Assembly (NCBI RefSeq): GCF_048771995.1
Contig: NC_133026.1
Span: 63,055,001 to 63,119,000 of the forward strand
Reading direction: 5' to 3'
DNA length: 64,000 nt
From: Taeniopygia guttata
Taxonomy: Eukaryota; Chordata; Aves; Passeriformes; Estrildidae
Position numbers and translations under genes: made by a program. Shown piece by piece: positions 24,360 through 39,731 of this stretch (position 1 is the stretch's first letter; the number at the start of each line of letters is the position of its first letter). The notes under the pieces are model-generated. The model had not been told where the DNA came from and searched no databases. It worked only from the letters and a program-made list of their open reading frames with translations.

Positions 24360-25303
24360 TTTTAAACTTTAAATACTTTAAATAATTTAAGGCGTAAAGC
24401 TATCACAATTTTCCTAAGGATTTAAAACCTGTGACAGGGTAATGCAGTTTTACAGCAATTCAGTTTCTGCATGCTTCATGACAGTTACAGGATATAGTAA
24501 AGAGGAAAGGACTGTCTTGAGGCAACTTGTAATAAGTTGGGATACAGAAGGATCTCTCAAATACTTTCTGGGACTGGTGAAATTTGATTCTGATTTTGTA
24601 AAAAATGACTGAGTTTGGAAAGAAAAGTAGCATCTTCACATTATTTACAGTATCTCTTTTTGTGAAGCCCTGCTTCTTGTATATACTTTTTTTCACTATG
24701 GAAGAAAAATCTTAAAAGCTGGATTTTATGATTTTAAAACAACATTATTACAATACTTAGAGTTTCATTAAATCAAATCTAAACAAGTATTTGTCACAGA
24801 CCTTTGATATTGGTTTGTGTCTTTAAGATGAATCAAAATATTTTTCCTTTCAGTCACTTTTTCTTTCTTAAATAGTTTTGACTGCAGAAGAGAAGGAAGG
24901 AAGTTGTCTAAATCTTTTAACCTTGGCTATTATAATGAGTAATTGTCAAAACAGAAACAAACAGGTACCTCTGGTGCTGTGTTCATCTAAAAATAAAAGG
25001 CATAAGACTGAAAATCAGCAATTTACTTGATCAGCACCAACTGTTTTTTTTTCATGGAGGACAGTGGAAAGATGGTGAAGATGTGGACAGTTAGCTTTAT
25101 AACCTGTGTTTTACATACTTTAGTCCATATATTCAGAGCAGTGATGGACTGTAAAAAAGGTCCCTCTCAGACTTGCTCTTTAAGGGGCTTACAGACAAAA
25201 CTCTGCCGAGCTACTCCCCAAAGCAGCCATTCAAGCCAGGAAGATCAGTGAATGCTAACCATGGACCAAGTTGTTTGATTTGGTTTAAAATGCCATTAAC
25301 AAC

Positions 25304-25348
25304 CTCCAACCAACCAACCAACCAACCAACCAACCAACCATCCATCCA
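25304..25348. repeat. (CCAA)n tetranucleotide microsatellite
   Basis: About eight to nine CCAA units followed by two CCAT units. Confidence 0.95.
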
Positions 25349-26141
25349 GTCTGTTTTCCTTGGAGTTAAGCCCTCAGACATCTGGGAAACCTCCTACTCA
25401 GTTTTGTGGTATTACAATTGCAGAAGAAATGAGAGGGATAATTCCTCCAACAAGGTTCTGGGGAGCAGGAGTGTGTTTCATCTATATTCCAGCAGGGTCA
25501 TCCCTTCCACTTGCCTCCCAAGGATCAGATTTTGTCAGGGCCCTGCATGATACTGGGGAATTTTCACACAGTTTCTCTCTCCTCCTAAACAGATTAATTG
25601 TCCTTTACATAATGGCTAATATGAGGCACATGTACTCTGTTTTCTTGCAGTAGGTAACAAACTGTGGCCATGTTCCTCTGGTTGCCCCTTCATCTGCTGG
25701 GAAACATCCTAGGGAGCACTTCCACACCCACCTTGACCTTCCATGGGCAATAAAGATGTCCTTCTCCTTGTGCCATAACAAATGGGGAAAATGTTGCATT
25801 TTCCATTGCAAAGGTCTCCTCTCCTGGTGTGACAGATAACAGGCACCATTTCCCCTCAAACTGAATAACCAATTAACACCATGGTGTTCAACTCATCGTA
25901 GCAGTTTTGTTCTCAATCTGTACATCATTTTCCCCATTATATGAGCTGGTGTGCTAAAGGATATTAATTGTCCCTGCAGAAATTGTCTTGATAATATCCT
26001 TAGAACATTTTATTTCTAGTAACATTAGTGCTGCTCCTGGAATTGCTTCAGATCACACTGTTACTTGAATGCACCATCATGAAGATACAGAATGCAAAGC
26101 AAAGAGAAAATATAACTAAGCATTCCTTCCTGTCCATATCT

Positions 26142-26162
26142 TAAAAAAAAAAAAAAAAAAAA
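26142..26162. repeat. Poly-A homopolymer
   Basis: An uninterrupted A run of about 20 bases. No retrocopy body is recognised upstream. Confidence 0.85.
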
Positions 26163-29100
26163 GGTAAATGGTGGCACAGAAAGTTAAAAGTAGGATAAAA
26201 GTAGGATGCATTTTCTCTTAAGATGAGTGCAGAATACTTCCTGTACAGCTCATGCTTCCAGACTGCTTCAAGGAGAGGATTTGCCATTTCCACCAATAAA
26301 GTAGTAAAATTTCTTGTACCTGTTGTTCTTTCTGTTGTGTATTACTGCATATTATTAACAAGTCTTGAGATTGCAAGGCCACTGGCATTTTTATCTTGCT
26401 AAACTGTTTTTCTGACACCCCCAAATTATAGTAAGTCCTGTGCTGCACTTCACACCAATCTTGTGTGGGGCTGACCTTAGCTGTTTCCACAAAGGATGAG
26501 TGCCAAAGTTTGGCCCTGCGACTTTAGTGCAGTAACATTTCAATCACCCTTTTGCAATGCAACATCAGAGCCACATGGTTGCTGGTTTCAAGCCCAGCAA
26601 AGCTGGAGATGGTGCCAGCAGAGGAGGAAAGCCACAGGGAGAGGAGCCCGTTCTCTCAGCCAGCTGGAAGCCTCTTTCTTTATGGATGGAGAGTTTGCCT
26701 CTGTTCTCAAAAAGCAGTTGCTGGAGTGCCTGAATTCACGATTTCTCTCCCTAATATTATCTATAAAACCAAGCAACAGAAACTGTAGTATTTAAAATAA
26801 CCCAAGATTTCAAAAAAGATCCTAACCCACAAACAAAAGAAAACCATGTTCCTTGATAAGAGTAGTACTTTTAGCAAGATCTACCTTTTTAGGCACCAGT
26901 GTGGCATTATCAAAAGTTTAAAATTAGAACTGTACATTTCATTCATTTGAGCAAGATTCAAAGTTTCAGCCTAGAAGTAAAAATATTTTCCCTGCCCTCA
27001 CCTTCCAACTATGCTGATATTAAATTGGCTCATGGGAACAATGGAAGCAAGTTTTGTTTAGAAAGTATTTAAAAGAATATGTGAAGGTTAACCATCAAGG
27101 TAAATACACAAGGTAATTATGACTATAAACACATGAGAGTAATATGAGAAGCCAGGAGCACAGGTAAGAGTATGACATAGAAATGTGTATGTATATGGGA
27201 GTTGAAGCCATAACTACAGAGGGTTATTTTTTCCCTCTGGTCCCCAGGATTTTGAAGACTGGAGACTTCTCAAGCACCTTTCCTGGGAGGTGTGCACAGT
27301 TAAGATGTGAAGCAAGCAACCTGTTCTAGTGTCCTTTCCTTTTTCTATTTTTCTTCCCTAGAATGTTCATACTTACATTCTCTTTTACTGTTTTTTTTTT
27401 TTTTTTAATCTTCTGGGTTTCTTTTTTGTTTTTGGTTTTTTTTTTTTTCTGTTTTTTGTCCAGAATGACTCTGAGGTCTTAGTAATTCTTTTTTTAAGCC
27501 CATATTTCAAGTGAAATATAAAAAATTCTACGTTGAAAGAACAGCAATCTATGGATTATGGTTTAAACTTAAATTTTGGTGAATTTAAAACAATTCTATT
27601 TTCTATAAATGCAGTTTTATCCAAACAACTGGGGAAAATGTGAAATTTCCTCCATTATTTTTTCATGCCAAAGTGCTTGAAAAAAATTTTGAATAAAAGC
27701 TCTGCCACTGCAAGTTGACTCTTTGCCTGTACAACTCATTCACACAAAATCTGCTGCTGATTGCAATGATGACAAGGAAAATTAATTTCATCTTTAGTAC
27801 TTGTGCTTTTGTATTCTGCCTTCTAGCAGATTAACTTTTTCCTGTAGTTGCTGTTTTGTTTGGGAACACATTAAGGAACCAGCAAACCTTTGTACATGCC
27901 TGGGTTTTTGTTTTAAGCAAAAAATCCAGACAAGAAACTACACCACCCATTAAATCAAGTAAACTGCAAAAATTTGATCAGTGTGAAGACATGGCATCTC
28001 AAATAAACTTTTAGACTTCACTGGTTGCCTGGAGAATTAGAGCTCTCAGTGGAACATACTGAAAGGCGACCACCTCATTGCTTTTATCCACTGCACTTAA
28101 ATGTGAAAAATAAAGAAGGCAATTTGCATCTTGTTGCAGCTGAGTGACAAAACTTTATGGGTCTTCCTGTTCTGTAACATGAATCAAGAAATGACAACTA
28201 CATGTATTCATTTGTAAACCATAGTGATAAGACACCCCCCTGACATATGGCAGGAAAGAGACATAGAATTTTGCACAAAGTCATTAATCTTCAAATTTCA
28301 AAGTAAGACAGGCATCACAGTTAAATAAAAACACTCTGCCTTTGGCCAAGATAAATCTTTTGGTCTTGGAATGCAAAGGAAGTGATTTCTGTTGGGGAAT
28401 GAATGCATCCTTCTTGTGGAAGAAATAAGAAATACTATTTTCTCTTCATTTTCCAGGATAGCTAATAAAATTAGGTGAAATTAAATGCAATCTTCAAGGA
28501 CAACAGGTTAAAAAAAAGGAAAACTGCAAAGGGGAGAAAATTACTCCTGAAATAGGTTTTTGAGGTAATTTAGATTTTTAAATCACTGAATCCATTTAAT
28601 TTTCACAACAAAAATTAATCCATCTCTCTTAAAAGTCTCATTCAGTTCATCAATTCATTAATCCCCCTTGGTTTTTAATTTGCTCCTCCTTGTGTCTCCA
28701 GCCTGATTAATAATTCAAAAGATAACTAAGGGCTCAAAAGATTGGTTCCCTAAGACTAGTCTAGCTAATCTTGATCCTGTTGAGTTATCCTTAGATTTGC
28801 AAGTTAAATGCTTGGATGGAAAGGGTCTGGGCAGTACTGCTTATGTGATTAGGAAATAGTGGTATGCACGGAGAGGGACATTAACTACCAGAAATCAAAG
28901 GAATGAGTCCAGTGAGATGAGTGGGTAGTGAGCAGTGAAAACTTTCTGTTCACTTTAACTGTTCCCAGGCACTTCTGTTTCTTGGATGGGAGAAGGAGCA
29001 GGGTGCAGTTACACTTCTTCAAGAACATCTTTATTTTGAAAACAAAGTGTCTTCTTTCAACTGAATTATTTTTGAAGTCCTTACAATGTGACTTCTTGAA

Positions 29101-30289
29101 GTATTTTCAAACTGAAGTGAGTCTTTTTGCTTCACGGAGTAAAAAGATAAACAACTCAGTTTTGGCACCATTCAGTTGCACTCACAGTCAATCGTATTAA
29201 AGAAACATTAGAAAAGATGTACTGAATCATGGAAGTAGCAGCCTTTAAATGTCTCCTCAGTTTGGGAGTGAAAACAAATGGGAGACATGGGATTTGTCTT
29301 TTTGTTTTAGTTGGATATGAAAACGGAGACAGAAACAGAGTTACAACAGATTAGTAGTCCAGATACCAGCAAAGGAAACATATTTTGCTAAACTGATTCT
29401 TAAATATTTACTGTATGAAAATGTAATGACCTATGTATTATCTGCAGATGGCTTGTAAGGAGAACTGCCCTGAATTGTGCCAAGCCAGTAATAACAGAAA
29501 GTCTAAAAGAATTTTATTATGGTTGCAATTTCAATTCATGGTGATATGAATAATGATAACATCCTTTTGGTAATGTTTTGATGTCATTATCACATACTAC
29601 TTACATGCCTGGAGAACTAGGACTTGATTTCCTTAAATTACGAAGAATTCAGGAAGGGAAAGGATGGTCCTGCCTCAGAGACAAGTGATTTTCTAGCCAA
29701 AGGGTCTAAATTTTATTGCTGCTCCAGACATTAAGCACCTGCCAGTGCTATGCAAATTGCTCAGACTAACTTGGCTACCTAATGTATACTGATAATTTTC
29801 TACCCCAATAACCCAAGCAGTCAGATTTCAGAGGTACTGAGCTCTAGCTGAAATCAAAACGAGGAATCTGCTGAGTCCATGAAAAATCTTCTATTCTTGC
29901 AAGCAATTTTGAAAGTCAAGCTGCACACTTCCAAAATGACCACTTAGAATAAAGGGACACTTTTTACCTTGACCTCTCTGCAGCTCAGCTCTCTAATGCT
30001 GAAAATCAGGAATACTTCATCTCACAGTAGTCTACTGTTTCTGAAGCACTTGAAGATACTGTGATGCTGAGCACAATGGAGGATCCCATGAGGAAATCCA
30101 ATCACATCTTCAGAGCAGGACTGGAATACTGTTCAATATGTCAGGCCTGCAGCTACACATTGAACAATGTGGAGGAAAGCAGTGACAACACCATTAAGTA
30201 GCTGTCTATCTTGTGTGCTTAACAAGACAGTCCTGAAAGAAAAATGGCCTAAAAAAGCATAATTAAAGGCTGTAACCTTAATGATGGGC

Positions 30290-30290
<1 letters not shown>

Positions 30291-30318
<28 letters not shown>
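30291..30318. repeat. Poly-A homopolymer (28 A)
   Basis: The longest pure homopolymer in the window. GGCT lies on both sides of it (GGGCT before, GGCTG after), but no retroposed gene body is recognised. Confidence 0.95.
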
Positions 30319-30321
<3 letters not shown>

Positions 30322-32050
30322 TGTGTTTAGGTTATAAAGGCAATGTGACTTCAGGCAATTTTCAGTGTATAGATGCTTGAATCTGTATTCCCATCATTCT
30401 TGTAACATGGATTTTTTGGTGGGTAATTAATACTAGGCTCTGTTCTACTATTTAGGAAAAGAAGCAATGATACATTGATTTGATGAAATGCAGCATATTG
30501 CCCATTGAATTGTGGGTACTACAAAAGAGTAGCCAAAGTGACAAAGTGACAAAGTGTATTTTATTTACCTAAGTTTGCAGGAAAAGGTTTATGCGTACCT
30601 GTGTTGAAAATTGTTGTTTAACACAAACTTGGACTAGAAGCATGTCTTAAGAGAGATTGCCATGGGTTCTTGAAGGACAAGTAGCAGACATGAATTTGTG
30701 TGTGAAAGTAAGCATAGAACTTCAGGGTTCTACCTAGTATCATCTACCCAATTAGATTTATACTTTACTATGTTTATAACATTTTATCGCATCAACTTGG
30801 GAGAACATGTTTTCCAATCCCACAAAGCAGTGACTTTGCTGAAATCATATACACAGACACTTAGAATTAAATACTTGCTAAAATTGCTTGGAAGCTTAGG
30901 TCAAATCCTGACCACCAGCATCACTGCAGTTTGTTCAGCAATTCTTTGCAAATATTAATAATAATAACTGCTATATGATATAGATGCAGCAGCAACCCTG
31001 ACTTCATGTTCACACACCTCCTCCTTCATGCTTTAACCAGTGATTCCTGCCTTTTTTCTCCCCACCCCAGACTGCAGCATGTCACCTCTTGGAAGTGTGC
31101 CAATGCACCCTTTTATGTTAGTTAGATTACTACTGTGACAGGATCATGTGTGCCTTTTATTGAAAAGCTTCAACTCTGACTTGCTTCAAATAGAAAGTCC
31201 TGGTTTTAGAATGTTTTCTGATTTTAAAGTGTTAGATAACACTGATTCCATTTGTGGGACAGGTGATATTTTACATGTTATTTCAATTTTTAATTTTGTT
31301 GCTGGAGAGGAATGTATATGCAATCAAACAAAACTGAAAAGCAATGTCAATCAGCCACACCACCAGATGGAGCTTCTTTTCTGCCTTTCCTGCTGAAGGT
31401 GCTGAAGTTGTGGAACTGTACTCACTGGGACTGTGGGACTTTATCTGTTTTTATAGTCAATTAAATAGAAAACTCTCTTTCTATTTTTATTTCTGGTGAT
31501 GCAGGAGTAAGAACCCCTGCATTCATAGATGGCTACTTCAGCAATTTTTATTTGTGTACTGTTAATGACAGCTATTGTGCCAGTTCTTTGCTTTTACAGG
31601 GTTAGGCTCTATCATGTAGTCCTGTTTCTTGTTTATGCACTTGAGAGGTTTCAAGTACAGGCTCGCTTATTAGAATGGTACAGTAATATCAAAGCAGCAC
31701 ATATTTCAGCTCTTTTTTCTTTTTTACTGTAAAAAACTATTAACATTCTTCAGAAAAGCAAATCTCTGTATCCAGCCCACTACATAATCTATTTTATTCA
31801 CTGAAATTCAACTCCAAAGTCTCCTTGTGTGCTTTTAGCAGTACTGTATTGTGTTACAGATTCCTAGTCACTGGTTTATATATACATCAAATGAAGCTGT
31901 GATGTTCGTAAGTCGTGAGAATCCATATTAATTACTGTGATAAACATTCTCTCTGGTCACACGGACATTTCTCTCTCAGGATTTTTCATAGAGGTGCACA
32001 GAGAGAAAGAAAGATAAAACAATTTCTATTTCTGCTCCTTGTTTTTCTCA

Positions 32051-32333
32051 TGTGGAATGTGTTTGGAGAATTGCTTACCTGGGGTGATTGCTTGATTGGA
32101 TTCTGGTGAGATTGTTTGAGCCTGATGGCCAATCAGATCCACCTGTGGACTCTCGGGAACAGGGTCATGAGTTAGATATGGTAGTTAGAGAAAGTGGGTA
32201 TGTAGTTTTAGTATCTTCATTTATATAGTACATTAATGTATTTTAGCATAGTTATAATAAAGAAATCATTCAGCCTTCTGAACTGAGTCAGACATCATCA
32301 TTTCTTCCTGTTGGATTCGTCTGCATTTACAAT
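32051..32333 (+). mobile_element. Solo LTR, ERVK-type (avian endogenous retrovirus)
   Basis: A compact LTR of roughly 285 bases. It starts near TGTGGAATGTG and contains a GGCCAATCAGATCCACC block. It has an ATAAAG-type signal (AATAAAG) at about 32258, followed by the R/U5 ending ACATCATCATTTCTTCC to TCTGCATTTACA. This pattern fits the ERVK-type LTRs common in songbird genomes (recognised from memory). No internal viral region flanks it, so it is a solo LTR from recombination. Outer limits are uncertain by about 20 bases. The motif preservation suggests moderate age. Confidence 0.7.
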
Positions 32334-35300
32334 ACTCTCTTTACAGGATATACTCTATCAGATACCTGTTTTGCTATCTGGTATCATAGTTAAGCTATTG
32401 AGAGCTGACTGTAACTGAGACAGTCTGGGAAAATGCAGAGAGACAGGGTTGAATTAATTCCTCTTTTGACAGTGTGAAAAAACACACATTCAAGCCAACA
32501 AATTTTAATGCAGCATTTATACAGCAAGATTGCTTGGAAGCCTATTGCCATTTTAACCCAAGAAATGGGACTGATGTACAGCTTACCCAGCTGCGACTGC
32601 TGGACTGGACAGGTTGGCCTGCACTAGCCAGGAGTCTTTAGAACAGGCTAGATTGCCCAACTCTATTTTCCCAAAGGACATATCTGAGCTGATGAGGTAA
32701 GGTTTGCGTTCCTCTGTGCCACGTCAAACACAACTCTAAAGACCAGCACGGTTTTGCCAGCCAACGTCATGAAGGTCCTTCTGGCAAATTCTGGAAGGAC
32801 CAGCTGGCAAATTCTGTTGTCCTGGGAGAGACCAAGTGAGTTCATGCCACTATTGATTTTGAGCGAGCTCCGCGCCTTGCTGCTTGTAACAAAGGCAAAC
32901 ACAAAATGATAAAACAGAATTAATGTGGGTACAAGTTCATGTTGTTTTCCATTTTCATGTTGCATTTCCAATGAGTAAAAAAAATCTAATGCTGTAGGTG
33001 AGAGGGAAATCTAATGACTCAGACATGTACTGTTCATGTGCTAACAGCTCAAAAAGCTGATCTAGAGATGTGTTGTTTTGTCATGTTTTATATCCTTTCC
33101 AGTAGTTAATTTTGGAGGGTATGTCAAGCATTTGGAATTTCTGAGTGTCCTTAGACAAGAGGTAAACATTTTCTGAGTAAGTTTCCTTACAGAATTTTAA
33201 GAAGACATTGGGTTATGTTTTCCAAAAGCAGGCTGCTAGGTGGCAGGGTAGGAGCAAAATTCAGCAACTTAAGAAATAAGGCAAGCAAAAAAATTTAATT
33301 ATTTTAATACTTTAGCAATAGTTTTGGGGGTAGAATGCCCTTTATATCAACCTACTCTGGGTATGATTGAGCTTCTTTCTCACTGAAGTCCAAAACAATA
33401 TGCTAGCATAATGTAGGGCAAGAATTTGATCAAATTATACTTTTCTGAGATTGAAAAGAAAACCCCAAACCAGCCAAACAAAACCCCACATAAACACAGA
33501 GGTTTTACATGTGAGAACCTGGATCCCAGTGTTCATCAGAAACTTTTGAAAGAGATGTGGTTCTGCAACTTTCTGGAGATCCACATTAAAACAAACAAAA
33601 CCCATAAAACAAAACCCTTTTCAACTCCAATGCTGTGAATACCCTTTGGAAGCTGAAACCATTTTTTCTCACTGGTAATCGAAACTTTTCCTTTTCAGAG
33701 ACTGTTTATTTGAGTTAAATTGTTGAAATGCAACAACATTTCTATGAGGAAGGCAGGATGACAACTTGTACATGGGAGGGGGTTTTTATCACCATATAAT
33801 TTACTGATTAAAAGATTGACAAATGGCCTAAGATTTTCTGTGTACATGAACATAAAAAGTTTAGAAAAATACTTATAAATACAAAAGGTATTGAACCAGT
33901 CTTGACAACCTTATGAACCACAAGACCAAAGCAATACTTCTGAAATCTTAGTGAATGGGAAGCTTTTGTGCAACATGGTTTTGTCACAGACAATGCTAAT
34001 TTCATTCTAAATTGAGATTCCTTTGTGACTTACTATATATTTACTTGTCATGAAGAATGGCCATGATTTTATACCAGATGTAGGGAAATCTTGGACCTAC
34101 TGAATCAGTGACAAAATTCCACCTTCAAGGAGGTCAGCATTTCACCCAAATGAAGAGACATGCCTTACTGCCAAAGACTTGGTATTAATTAAAAAGGATA
34201 TTCAAATAATTCAAAGTAATTGAAAAGGATATTCAACATAATTATAGAAAACAAAGCCATTGCTGTAGTTCAGAAAAACGTAATAAGTGTATTTTCATGC
34301 ATTTAATCTCATTAGGAGCATCAGATGAAAGTGTGCTAAGATACAAAAAAACATATACAGCAGAGATATCTAAAAGTGCTATCTGAGAGACTCAAAGGTC
34401 TAAAGGGTTTTGCTTGCTGGGCATCGTGCAGAAATTACATTTAAATATTAGTATTTAAGATTTGGAAATTAAAGTAATCACTTGCATCTGTTTGCTTCCA
34501 TTTCAGTACTTTTCCCATTATGGATCTAATGCATACCTTCTTGAAGTACAGAGGCTTGGTTTTCCTGCATAAAGAAGAAAATTAGGTCTAATAATCTAAC
34601 TTCTGAATAATTTCTATTCATATTGTATAGACTCAATGAGTTTTTTATTCAGTGTTTGACCATCCCCATAGACATAGCAAAATTCCACCATTATTAGAAA
34701 CACAGAGAAGCTGGAATTTCATATGGGATAGGAAGCATATTTTTTTTTATTTATTATTTTTAATCATTGAAGAGGCTAATAATATCCTTGCTTGAATTTT
34801 TGTACAAAACCCACGACTGCTAAAACCAGGGTAAAGGGCTACATAATTTTTAAAGCAAAGCAAGAATATTGTTTGAAAGAATGCTGCTAGCATTTTTAAA
34901 AGGTGGTATTAATTTCGTATGTGAACTGTGATAATCCCTGCCTATTTCTAAATCCCTGTAAATTGTTTCATAGGGCTTAAGAGTTATGACTCATTCACAT
35001 TTTCTGACAAGCTATTGTCATGGGAGATCTAACACATAAGTAGGAAATTGGAGAGATCTGGCATATTTGAACATCCAAAAATTGAATACTTTACCTTGGG
35101 CTAACTGGAAAATCTGCTAGCTTTGGGTTTGAAAGTTGAAGGTAATATTAAAAGTGCATTAAAGGAAATGATGAACCATATTTGAATGGGTTTCTGTTTT
35201 ACATTGTGTGGTTGAATTGAATCCACAGATTCCTCCAGTTACTTGACTCTGGGTGTCTGCAAACAATCTTTTTCATGTTAATTTTCTGTTCAAATTACAA

Positions 35301-37959
35301 CAACTATCAGTCCAAACAGCTTGACCAATTTATTGAGCTCCATATCAAATACAGCTCCAACACAAAATCCCTGATGTAATGACTCCTGAGAAATACCTTC
35401 TCATGCAATCATAGTGAGAATTGAAAAGCAATACCATGGATTGCTGACCAGTAATTTTCACATTCTTTTTTTTTATTTAATGTCATTTTCAGTAATCATC
35501 TTAGGATGCAAATGCTTCTGCAAAATGTGTGTGCTGACTGCAGGATGGGGTCAAGTTGGGCCGTCATGAAAGAGAAGCAAGGAAAAGAAAGAAAGTGCTG
35601 TGTTGATCCTGTGTGTAGTTAATAACCCTAAACATATCTGGTCCAAGCTCAGAGAATGCAAAAAAGCCTCATGGCTGCTAATAATGCTATCTCTCTTTTA
35701 CTAGGAAATCCCTCAGTTTTTATCACAACATTTTCTTTAACAGCAAATCTGGTAAATAGTACTTAGAAGCCCAAGACCCGGGTTGCATCATTCTTTTAGG
35801 AGTAGCCATTTTAAAACACAGAACACTAAATGCCTCCTTAACTAATGTCTTCTGGCAGGGTTTGCTGTGTAGTTGAACATCTGTTCTAAAGGTTTATCTG
35901 ATTTTAAATTACTCCTTTCAAAATGGTAGCAATTGATTCCCACTAAAATAGGAATCTGTGTGCCACTAATTGCCTGATTTTAATTATTTTCCTGCAATAT
36001 GGATTTATGTTGGCATAATTGCTTTTGCTTATTTTCTATGAATTGTAGTTCTTTTTGCAGGCCTGTCTTCGAGTTATGGAACACACAAGAAATGTGTATT
36101 AATTGCTACCACATTACTTAACTCTTACCAATATTTACAGTTGTTTTTTCTTTTTGCTGTCCCTTATTTTGTTTAAACCTTTAACATTACTCTGAAATTT
36201 CTAGTAGTCCAAATGGTTTTGCCTTATGAGCAAATGGCACAATTTTTTCCCTTTGCTGCTTAAAACATTTGTTAATGATTTGGCAAGCTGGGATAGCTTC
36301 CACATGAGGAAGTAAGGGCTGGTTTCTTAATTTCTGCTTTCCTCACCATATAATAGATAGCACTTCAAGAAATTAAAAGTAGCAGTGTTGTATTTTAGGT
36401 AAGCGTTCTTGAACATATTTTTAGGACTAAGCACCCTTATCCTACACATCATCTATTCATTTTTCCTCTTTCCAGCTTGGTAATTTGAGGTGCCACAAGC
36501 CTTAGACAGGCAGGTGAGGAAGTCTCACTTCCAGGCACGAGAAAGAAAGTGCTTGCAACCTGTTTTCACTACAGTGAATGTTACATAACAGGAGAGTGTT
36601 TGGTAGACACCCAAAACTTACATCCACTACTCTGCTAGAGACACCAGCAGGTGGGGAGTGATGATGCAAACAGATGACACCAGCACCTTTGCTGCCACAT
36701 CCAGGAAGAGGATAATTGTGTTCCTCTTCCTGTGCTGCACCACAGAGTTCAGCTGAGCAACTCAGGACCACGGTCTGTGGTTTAGCACCATGAAGTTGAG
36801 GCTGGTTGCTTCAAAGAGCTGAAATGGTGGCAGACCAGATCCCATGGAGTGGACAAGGCAAAGGAACACTCCCATTAAGGGTTTAGCCAACCTCCTGCTG
36901 AACGTGGCAGCTCCCAGCAGAGCTGGTGATCAGCAGCTGATGGCAAACTGGTGTTCATCATGTTTTCCATCAGCACAGCAGGTGCCAGCCAGGATGTTTG
37001 CGATTTGCTCCTCTTCTTGCAATGCCCTAAACCAAATGCCAAACAAATGTCGAGTAGTCAGATTATCTGGCACTCCCAAGGAACTGCTCGCTGTGCAGCT
37101 CTTCCATCAAGGTGTAGCAAGAACATCCTCACAGCAGTGTCTGCTAACAAAACTGTTCGGTGATGTTTCTGCTGCTTCGACATTCATTCCTCTGCGAGAC
37201 CCAGAGTGCACACTCAGTTGAACTGCAGTGTATTCACTCACACTGCTTTTTGGCAACCAGACTGATGCTAAAAATATAACAACCTATGCAAAACAAACAA
37301 AAAACCTCCTTGCTAAATCCATAGTGGGAGTATGTTGCTTCAAAAAGCACTGGGTTGTCTGCATATGCTTTTTGTTGTCTCTTCCATGAGAAAAAGAATT
37401 GAGGGAAGTTTAAAAATCTAGTATTTTTGCAATCATCCATGCAAATCACCCCAGCCAATAGCTGTGGCATGCACAAAGTATAGAACCAAGTTTGGAAACT
37501 TCTCAGATGTGGTCCTCATCCTACTTATAAAAATATGTTGTTATAAGGATGCTGCTTACTATGCTATAAAATAAATATGCCTATAAAATAAAACTGAGAG
37601 GGATACTACTTTATTTATTTAGGGGCAATACCTGTATTTTGTTTTCCCTCTTGATTTTCTTTTTAATTAGAGACTTTGGAGATAGCCTGGCATTCTAAAA
37701 GGGTGTTTGTGCACACATGTACGTCTTCTGAGCCTTTGGGCTTGATTTTATACAAGTCACAGTACAGTTAATACCGGTGTGAGTAAAAAAGAGAGATTTA
37801 CTTACAAAACACATTGTACTTTAAAAAGTTAATACCTGTGGAGTTTGTTTTACCTTTGGGGTTTTGTCCTCGAGCTCTGGTCTCAAAGATTTTCTCTGCA
37901 GTTAGGATGGGTGGAAACTGGTTTACACAAAAAAAAGCCGGGGGTCTGACAAACTCCCA

Positions 37960-39560
<1,601 letters not shown>

Positions 39561-39696
39561 GCCGAGGGCCCCGTCCCGGAGACTGCCCCAAGTCTGGTGG
39601 TTTTTAAGCAGGAGCTTCAGTTTCTGCCAGCGAAACACGGATGTGCGTAGGCTCGCATTGCTGTGGCTTGTGGAATGTTTCTCCTTTTTGGTTGTC

Positions 39697-39731
39697 TTTT
39701 TTTTTTTTCTTTTTTTTTTTTTTTCTTTTTT
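39697..39731. repeat. Interrupted poly-T tract in PPP1R3G 3' UTR
   Basis: T runs separated by single C bases. Confidence 0.9.

Larger units (their letters stand above)
22895..37955. other. Intergenic region between RPP40 and PPP1R3G
   Basis: About 15 kb, mostly AT-rich, with no recognisable protein-coding gene on either strand. It contains the simple repeats and solo LTR listed separately. GC-richer patches lie at 22900-23420 (next to the RPP40 CpG island) and 36480-37220. Several stretches, such as 35850-36300, have a low-complexity-free, homeobox-site-rich look that could be regulatory, but nothing in the sequence alone proves it. Confidence 0.6.

Noticed and set aside
30291-30318. 28-base poly-A as the tail of a processed pseudogene
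   Set aside because: The upstream sequence has no recognisable coding remnant.
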